Of a DNA stretch of 64,000 nucleotides, positions 59,101 through 64,000 are shown one piece after another. Source of the stretch: Bacteroides ndongoniae. GTDB lineage: Bacteria > Bacteroidota > Bacteroidia > Bacteroidales > Bacteroidaceae. Location of the stretch: contig NZ_FNVV01000014.1 in the NCBI RefSeq assembly GCF_900108345.1, positions 1,223,663 through 1,287,662 on the forward strand, read 5' to 3'. The notes beneath the pieces were generated by a model. It worked only from the letters and a program-made list of their open reading frames with translations, ran no database searches and was not told where the DNA came from. How positions within the stretch are numbered: position 1 is the first letter of the stretch; each line of letters starts with the position of its first letter. The translations under genes and the position numbers were made by a program.

Positions 59101-59147
59101 TACCTCTGACAGACATTAGCCTTCGGACATCCGAAGCACATATCAAC

Positions 59148-59213
59148 AGTCCCTTCTGCCTCTCCGCAGCTTCTCTTTCAGCCGAAAGAGAAACACGGAA
59201 AGCAGAAGGGACT
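59148..59213 (+). terminator. Terminator of the NfnAB-like gene
   Basis: AGTCCCTTCTGC (59148-59159) pairs with GCAGAAGGGACT (59202-59213), followed by TTTCTTTTCC. The loop contains a second stem (CTCTTTC/GAAAGAG). Confidence 0.8.
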
Positions 59214-59273
59214 TTTCTTTTCCTTCGTCCCGAGCAGCCTCTTCTTCCCTCAAATCCATTCCTCAGGACTTCC

Positions 59274-59405
59274 GAAACAAAACGCCGGGAGTTTCGAAGC
59301 AAAACTCCACGACTTTTGAAGCAAAATCCCACGAGTTTCAAAGTAAAACCCCACGAGTTTCGAAACAAAAGCCCACAGGTTTCGGACACAAACCCCAGCC
59401 ATCCA
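59274..59405. repeat. 22-bp tandem array, six units (GAAnCAAAA type)
   Basis: The anchor GAARCAAAA or a close variant is at 59274, 59296, 59318, 59340, 59362 and 59384, exactly 22 bases apart. Conserved words are CACGAGTTT or GGAGTTT before the anchor and CCC after it. It lies between the terminator of the NfnAB-like gene and the terminator of panD. Confidence 0.9.
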
Positions 59406-59413
59406 CACACAAA

Positions 59414-59461
59414 AAGCCCCGTCGGCAGGAAGACTACTGTACCTTTCCTGCGACGGGGCTT
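59414..59461 (-). terminator. Terminator of panC-panD
   Basis: AAGCCCCGTCG (59414-59424) pairs with CGACGGGGCTT (59451-59461), and GCAGGA pairs with TCCTGC inside. It lies 37 bases after the panD stop. Confidence 0.8.
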
Positions 59462-59497
59462 CAGAATATTTTTTGTCAGCCTCGACCGAGGACAGAC

Positions 59498-59851
59498 TTA
59501 TTTTACAATGCTGTTGGTCTGCGGATCAGGGAAAATGACCGTCGGTTTGAACGTCTTGGCCTCTTCAAAGTCCATCAGCGCATACGACATGATAATGACA
59601 ATGTCATCAGGTTGCACCTTGCGGGCTGCTGCACCGTTCAGACAAATCTTACCCGAGCCACGTTCGCCCTTGATAATATAGGTTTCGAAACGCTCTCCAT
59701 TGTTGTTGTCGGCAATGTAAACCTTCTCACCGGCAATCATGTTGGCGGCATCCATCAGGTCTTCGTCAATCGTAATACTTCCCATGTAGTTCAGGTTAGC
59801 TTCCGTAACACGTGCACAGTGTATTTTCGATTTCAGCACTTCAATCATCAT
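59498..59851 (-). CDS. panD: Aspartate 1-decarboxylase
   Basis: 117 residues; makes beta-alanine for pantothenate. It has the self-cleavage site Gly24-Ser25 in LNYMGSITIDEDLMDAA, which gives the pyruvoyl cofactor, and the conserved NGAAARKVQPDDIVIIMSY. It lies 33 bases after panC on the same strand, so the two make one unit. Confidence 0.97.
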   Translation of the reverse strand: MMIEVLKSKIHCARVTEANLNYMGSITIDEDLMDAANMIAGEKVYIADNNNGERFETYIIKGERGSGKICLNGAAARKVQPDDIVIIMSYALMDFEEAKTFKPTVIFPDPQTNSIVK

Positions 59852-59884
59852 ACGACTATTCCTTTTTATATATTGATATTGAAT

Positions 59885-60730
59885 TTACTCCTTATACTTG
59901 ATGTTGTCAATCAAACGAACCTCTCCGCAGAACACGGTGATACAGCCTACCGCATACGACGTATCTTCCCAGTTGGCAATCTTCTGCAACGTGTTTCCGT
60001 CTACCAGTTCAAAGTATTCCAGACGCAAACCGGGAGCGGCCTCAATGGCATCTTCCACGAACTTTTGTGTTTCGGCTACCGTATGCGACTTGGCGTAATC
60101 GCGGCTGGCAAACAACGTTTGCGAAATCTTCAGTGCCTGCTGACGTTCTTCGGCCGAAAGACGTGCGTTACGGCTACTCAAAGCCAAGCCGTCTTCCTCG
60201 CGGACAATGGGACAGCCCACAATCTGCAGCGGGAACTTTAACTGACGCACCATCTCGCGAATGATGGCCAACTGCTGGAAGTCCTTTTCACCAAAATAAG
60301 CACGGTCGGGCTTTACGGCCTCGAACAGCTTGCTCACAATCTGGCAAACACCGTTAAAGTGCCCCGGACGATACTTACCCTCCATCACCGTATCCAGCGG
60401 GGCATAGCTGAACTGACGTGTATCGGGTTCGGGATACATCTCTTCCACAGAGGGAGCAAAGGCAAAGGCTGCGCCACACTGCTCCAGCAGACGGCAATCA
60501 GCATCCAGCGTACGCGGATACTTTGCCAGGTCGTTCTTGTCGTTAAACTGCGTGGGATTAACAAAAACACTCACTACGGCTGCATCGTTCTCGGCAACAC
60601 AACGCTTCACCAGCGAAGCATGACCGGCATGCAAGGCACCCATTGTAGGTACCAGTCCTACCGTTTTACCCTGGGCTCTCAAGGCCGCCAAAGCAGCCTG
60701 CAAGTCCTTGATAGTATGTACTATTTCCAT
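59885..60730 (-). CDS. panC: Pantothenate synthetase
   Basis: 281 residues; joins pantoate and beta-alanine with ATP. Motifs: VPTMGALHAGHASLV (near residue 28, the HxGH nucleotide site), VFVNPTQFNDKNDLAKYPRT, FGEKDFQQLAIIREMV and the KMSKS-like ALSSRNARLS. It heads the panC-panD unit. Confidence 0.97.
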   Translation of the reverse strand: MEIVHTIKDLQAALAALRAQGKTVGLVPTMGALHAGHASLVKRCVAENDAAVVSVFVNPTQFNDKNDLAKYPRTLDADCRLLEQCGAAFAFAPSVEEMYPEPDTRQFSYAPLDTVMEGKYRPGHFNGVCQIVSKLFEAVKPDRAYFGEKDFQQLAIIREMVRQLKFPLQIVGCPIVREEDGLALSSRNARLSAEERQQALKISQTLFASRDYAKSHTVAETQKFVEDAIEAAPGLRLEYFELVDGNTLQKIANWEDTSYAVGCITVFCGEVRLIDNIKYKE

Positions 60731-60917
60731 TTCTATTGGTTATAAAAATAACTTTGTTGTTCGCTAAAACGGTGCAAAATAAACCAATATTTAGCACATA
60801 AAGAAGAAATATCGTAAAATTATGCAGGTTTCAGCCACTTTTCCTGTTCAGAGGGCTTAATATCGCTACTGATATACAATTAGTTAACAAAACATAAGGA
60901 ATAATAGGACTGGTTAT

Positions 60918-60950
60918 TTTGTCCGATTGCCCGATTTTTTTGTATCTTTG
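60918..60950 (+). promoter_or_regulatory. Promoter of the short glycogen-synthase gene
   Basis: TTTG (60918-60921) and TATCTTTG (60943-60950) are 21 bases apart, a good Bacteroidota promoter, leaving a leader of about 22 bases before the ATG at 60979. Confidence 0.78.
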
Positions 60951-60978
60951 CCAAATAATCGAGAACATTGTTATTATT

Positions 60979-61803
60979 ATGACAAAGGCGAACAAGGTTT
61001 TATTTATAACACAAGAAATCACTCCATACGTTTCAGAGACCGAGATGTCTCTTGTAGGCAGACACTTACCGCAAGCCATCCAGGAAAAAGGCAGAGAAAT
61101 ACGAACTTTCATGCCCAAATGGGGAAATATCAACGAACGCAGAAACCAGCTGCACGAAGTGATACGCCTTTCCGGTATGAATCTGATCATTGATGACACG
61201 GACCATCCGCTTATCATCAAGGTAGCATCCATACAGGCTGCACGTATGCAAGTATACTTTATCGATAATGACGATTACTTCCAGAATCGCCTGCAAATCA
61301 CTGACGAAAACGGAAATGAATACGAGGACAACGATGCTCGTACCATATTCTATGCCCGTGGCGTACTGGAAACCGTCAAAAAACTGCGCTGGTGTCCGGA
61401 CATCATTCATTGTCACGGATGGATGACCGCTTTGGCTCCTCTTTATATAAAGAAGGCCTACAAGGACGAACCTTCTTTCAGAAATGCCAAAGTAGTATTC
61501 TCGTTATACGGCGACGACTTCAAGCAACCTTTCCACCCAGACTATCCCAACAAGCTGTTGCTGAAAGGCATTGCTAAAAAAGATGTGGCACACCTGAAAA
61601 GCCCAATAGACTATGCTACGCTCTGCAAGCTGGCTGTCGACTTCTCCGACGGCGTTGTCCAGCAAAGCGAGCACGTCAACGAAGAAGTAATGGAATACGC
61701 ACGGCAGGCCGGAAAACTGGTATTAGACTATCAGTCGCCCGACAATTTTGCCGACGCCTGCAACGACTTCTACGACAAAGTATGGGAAACTGAACAACAA
61801 TAA
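60979..61803 (+). CDS. Short glycogen/starch-synthase-like protein (GT5 N-terminal domain only)
   Basis: About 274 residues that match the N-terminal (acceptor-side) Rossmann domain of GT5 glycogen synthases: KVLFITQEITPYVSETEMSLVGRHLPQAI in part, and PDIIHCHGWMTALAPLYIKKAY. The C-terminal ADP-glucose-binding domain of the usual ~480-residue enzyme is missing; no second half follows (the next gene is DUF4270). It is conserved as a short form in Bacteroides, as far as I recall, so it is probably not a broken gene, but glucosyltransferase activity would need the missing domain. The frame extends to 60919 across the promoter; ATG 60979 is preferred. Divergent from panC. Confidence 0.78.
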   Translation: MTKANKVLFITQEITPYVSETEMSLVGRHLPQAIQEKGREIRTFMPKWGNINERRNQLHEVIRLSGMNLIIDDTDHPLIIKVASIQAARMQVYFIDNDDYFQNRLQITDENGNEYEDNDARTIFYARGVLETVKKLRWCPDIIHCHGWMTALAPLYIKKAYKDEPSFRNAKVVFSLYGDDFKQPFHPDYPNKLLLKGIAKKDVAHLKSPIDYATLCKLAVDFSDGVVQQSEHVNEEVMEYARQAGKLVLDYQSPDNFADACNDFYDKVWETEQQ

Positions 61804-61827
61804 AAGCAAATCCAAGACACTAAATTT

Positions 61828-63402
61828 ATGAAAGCCAAGTATATAGGAATCCTGTCATTGGCACTGTTAAGCATCTTCGGATGCGACGACAACACCGGAA
61901 CACTGGGAATGGGAATGCTACCCGACTCAGACGGTTTGTCAGCCCACACTGCTTCATTTGATGTAACAACTTATTCAGTTGAAGCAGAGCAAGTTTTTTC
62001 TAAAACAAGCACCGGATATATCGGCCGATTCACGGACCCCGATTTCGGATATTATGAATCCAGCTTCCTAAGCGAGCTGAATTGTACAGACGACTATATA
62101 TTCCCTGCCGTATACAAAGAAAGCGCAGACGGAACAAGCGGAACCGGTATGATGGCTGGTGACACGGTAGTATCCGTAAGCTTGGTACTATACTACAAAA
62201 GTTGGTTTGGCGATTCGCTGAATGCTTGCCGCATGAGCGTTTACGAGCTGAATGACGAATGGCTGAACGACCGCAAGACAGCCGACAATTACCGTTATAC
62301 CGATTTCGACATTACCAAGTATTACGACCCCAACAAATTGCTTGGCAGAAAAGCATACAGTGCTTACGACGCAACGATTCCCGACTCTGTAAGAAATGCA
62401 ACAGACTCATATGGTAATCCCATTTATTATCCTTACGTTGCTTTCCGTCTCGACAAAGAACAGTATGGCAACAGGATTCTGAAACTGAACCGGGAATACC
62501 AGGAAGGCAAAAACGATTATTTCAAGAATGCCGAAAACTTCATCAACAACATCTTTAAAGGTATATATGCCAAAAGCGATTACGGCGATGGCACAATCCT
62601 TTATATCGACCGTGTGGACTTACAGATGCAATTCCGTTTCCACTATGTAGACGAAGAGACCGGACTTGCCCTGAAGAAAAAGTCTGATGATGAAAATGGA
62701 AAAGCAGGCGAAGACTCTTTATATTATAGTACTGCTACCGTTTTCGCTTCGACCAAAGAGGTTGTTCAGGCAAACAAGTTCACCAATTCAGACAAATTAC
62801 AGGAACGCTTGCAGGAAACAGACTGGACATACATCAAATCGCCAGCCGGAATCTTCACTGAAGCTGTTCTGCCCTACGACGAAATTTACAAGGAACTTGC
62901 CAACGACACACTGAATGCCGTTAAACTGACCTTTACCAATTATCACCAAAATGATAATTACGAGTTCAGCATGAGTGCGCCCGACAACGTATTGCTGATA
63001 CGCAAATCCGATTACAAGAAATTCTTCACAGAAAATCAGTTACCGGATAATATTACATCGTACACCGTTGCTCACAACAATATTGCAACCAACCAATACA
63101 CATTCAGCAATATTGCACGCCTGGTAACATCGTGCATCGGCATCAAAAATACAGCGAAAGCCGAAGCACAAAAGGAAGCTGGAAGCAACTGGAACGAAGC
63201 CGAATGGGAAGCCAAGTGGACTGCCGAGAACCCTGATTGGGATAAAGTCTGGTTAATTCCGGTTTCAGCGTCATACGATACCAATAAAACCACTTTAATA
63301 GGTATACAGAACGATCTAAAACCCAGCTATGCCAAACTTAAAGGTGGAACGACCGGCGACAAGTTGAAACTGGAAGTAACATACACGACTTTCAAGAAAT
63401 AA
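61828..63402 (+). CDS. DUF4270 surface/periplasmic lipoprotein
   Basis: 524 residues. Lipobox SIFGC (cysteine near residue 19) then DDNTGTLGMGMLPDSD, the typical DUF4270 start. The rest is a large beta-rich domain with many aromatic residues (FTDPDFGYYESSFLSELN) and no catalytic motif. The family is restricted to Bacteroidota and has no known function. It lies 24 bases after the short glycogen-synthase gene, so the two are probably co-transcribed. Confidence 0.88.
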   Translation: MKAKYIGILSLALLSIFGCDDNTGTLGMGMLPDSDGLSAHTASFDVTTYSVEAEQVFSKTSTGYIGRFTDPDFGYYESSFLSELNCTDDYIFPAVYKESADGTSGTGMMAGDTVVSVSLVLYYKSWFGDSLNACRMSVYELNDEWLNDRKTADNYRYTDFDITKYYDPNKLLGRKAYSAYDATIPDSVRNATDSYGNPIYYPYVAFRLDKEQYGNRILKLNREYQEGKNDYFKNAENFINNIFKGIYAKSDYGDGTILYIDRVDLQMQFRFHYVDEETGLALKKKSDDENGKAGEDSLYYSTATVFASTKEVVQANKFTNSDKLQERLQETDWTYIKSPAGIFTEAVLPYDEIYKELANDTLNAVKLTFTNYHQNDNYEFSMSAPDNVLLIRKSDYKKFFTENQLPDNITSYTVAHNNIATNQYTFSNIARLVTSCIGIKNTAKAEAQKEAGSNWNEAEWEAKWTAENPDWDKVWLIPVSASYDTNKTTLIGIQNDLKPSYAKLKGGTTGDKLKLEVTYTTFKK

Positions 63403-63485
63403 AAGCAAACAAGTTATACAAGAAATAAACGGGTACTTGTCAACTATCTCTTCACAAGTATCCGTTTATTTTTTTATATAATAAT

Positions 63486-63520
63486 AAGAGGGTGTGTCGT
63501 AATACGCGATTCACCCTCTT
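63486..63520 (+). terminator. Terminator after DUF4270 gene
   Basis: AAGAGGGTG (63486-63494) pairs with CACCCTCTT (63512-63520), followed by TTCTTT. Confidence 0.75.
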
Positions 63521-63529
63521 TTCTTTATC

Positions 63530-64000
63530 AGCGATAAGAGCGTAGTTAACGTGAGTTCGATATAAGCAAATAAATATTTCACTGAAAATTAGGAACATAG
63601 CGATAAAAGTATTAAATTTATAGTGAACAATTATAACATTTAAACGATTATCACTATGTTTCCAGAGTCTAAAGTTACAGAGATTTATTGTATGGCCGAT
63701 GATTTTTGCAAGGAATTTACATTTCAACAGGAAAAATATATGATTGATGATAAGAAGACCAAGCATCGCAATAAACCCAACCGTATGAGTGATGCTGAGA
63801 TTATGGTTATTCTTATCCTGTTTCACTCCGGTGGTTTTCGCTGTTTCAAGCATTACTACAAGGAGTATGTCTGTAAACATCTGAAACACCTTTTTCCGCG
63901 CCAAGTTTCCTATAACCGTTTTGTAGAATTGGAAAAGGAAGTACTACTTCCCCTGACCATCTTTATCAAAAAAGTACTGCTGGGAACCTGTACCGGCATC
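63530..64000 (+). mobile_element. IS982-family insertion sequence, left part
   Basis: The transposase start and its upstream region lie here; the right end is outside the window. The left terminal repeat probably lies near 63537-63565 (GTAGTTAACGTGAGTTCGAT), judged from its position and resemblance to other Bacteroides IS982 ends, but it could not be checked against the right end. Confidence 0.6.
63656..64000 (+). CDS. IS982-family transposase, 3' end outside window
   Basis: 115 residues visible, frame open to the window end. MFPESKVTEIYCMADDFCKEFTFQQEKYMIDDKKTKHRNKPNRMSDAEIMVILILFHSGGFRCFKHYYKEYV (given as overlapping short parts: VTEIYCMADDFCKEF; MSDAEIMVILILFHSGGFRC; FKHYYKEYVCKHLKHLFP) is the IS982 N-terminal region with the SYNRFVELEKEVL motif after it. 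The family is about 290-300 residues, so roughly two thirds lie outside. It is 250 bases after the DUF4270 gene. Confidence 0.88.
   Translation, partial: MFPESKVTEIYCMADDFCKEFTFQQEKYMIDDKKTKHRNKPNRMSDAEIMVILILFHSGGFRCFKHYYKEYVCKHLKHLFPRQVSYNRFVELEKEVLLPLTIFIKKVLLGTCTGI

Overview
The window looks like chromosome of a gut Bacteroidales bacterium, most likely Bacteroides or Phocaeicola. The evidence is a set of Bacteroidota-type promoters (-33 TTTG, -7 TAnnTTTG) before several genes, families largely confined to this phylum (DUF5687, DUF4270, DUF4738, PepSY-like, propeller/YYY sensor-regulators, GH31/GH43/GH123 enzymes), an IS982-type transposase and an NBU-type mobilizable element. Species cannot be fixed from the sequence alone.

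Layout. 1-1768: the end of a MATE efflux gene and a xenobiotic acetyltransferase, followed by integrase-arm-like repeats; this may be the right end of a second integrated element. 1769-17037: a complete 15.3-kb NBU2-like mobilizable element bounded by a 13-bp direct repeat that is also the 3' end of tRNA-Ser(TGA). It carries an integrase, an excision/replication block (orf2-like gene, DUF3853, RecA-like ATPase, primase), a MobV-type relaxase and two cargo blocks. Cargo 1 is an AT-rich block of Firmicutes character (mef, the MYLIFM leader peptide, msr(D), then a nucleotidyltransferase, a methyltransferase and an HD hydrolase) that has landed in a DUF1016/YhcG nuclease gene and split it. Cargo 2 is a SRPBCC protein and a three-part acetyltransferase fusion. 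17026-31734: core chromosome with tRNA-Ser, mutS2, sdaA, a DUF4738/response regulator/histidine kinase/PepSY-like cluster, then GH31 and GH43 enzymes with a propeller regulator that lacks its kinase ATPase and receiver domains. 31735-39570: an AT-rich accessory region with a 1.3-kb gene-free repeat field, a DUF4143 ATPase flanked by ~183-bp direct repeats, a two-gene membrane module of unknown function, a small unknown gene and a WYL regulator. 39571-63402: mostly core genes (miaA, a lipid-kinase family gene, kdsA, M16 protease, an ABC exporter pair, NlpC/P60 lipoprotein, GH123-like enzyme, HAD phosphatase, rplU-rpmA, serS, sugar MFS transporter, NfnAB-like fusion, panD-panC, short glycogen synthase, DUF4270 lipoprotein). 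63656-64000: the start of an IS982-family transposase, cut by the window end.

How the genes work together. Mef exports macrolides and Msr(D) protects the ribosome, and the leader peptide that attenuates msr(D) is intact, whereas no leader is visible before mef. The block's insertion cost the element its DUF1016 nuclease. The glycosidases probably form a small polysaccharide-use locus. Core genes occur as short runs (panD-panC, rplU-rpmA, ABC permease/ATPase/NlpC).

The most unusual signals are: (a) intergenic arrays with about a 22-bp period at five loci, each with its own sequence; (b) the AT-rich two-gene membrane module at 34909-37177; (c) the membrane sensor joined directly to an AraC domain; (d) the ATPase gene bracketed by long direct repeats with a 32-bp internal period; (e) the GNAT-LbH-GNAT fusion. 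Functions proposed for these are inference.
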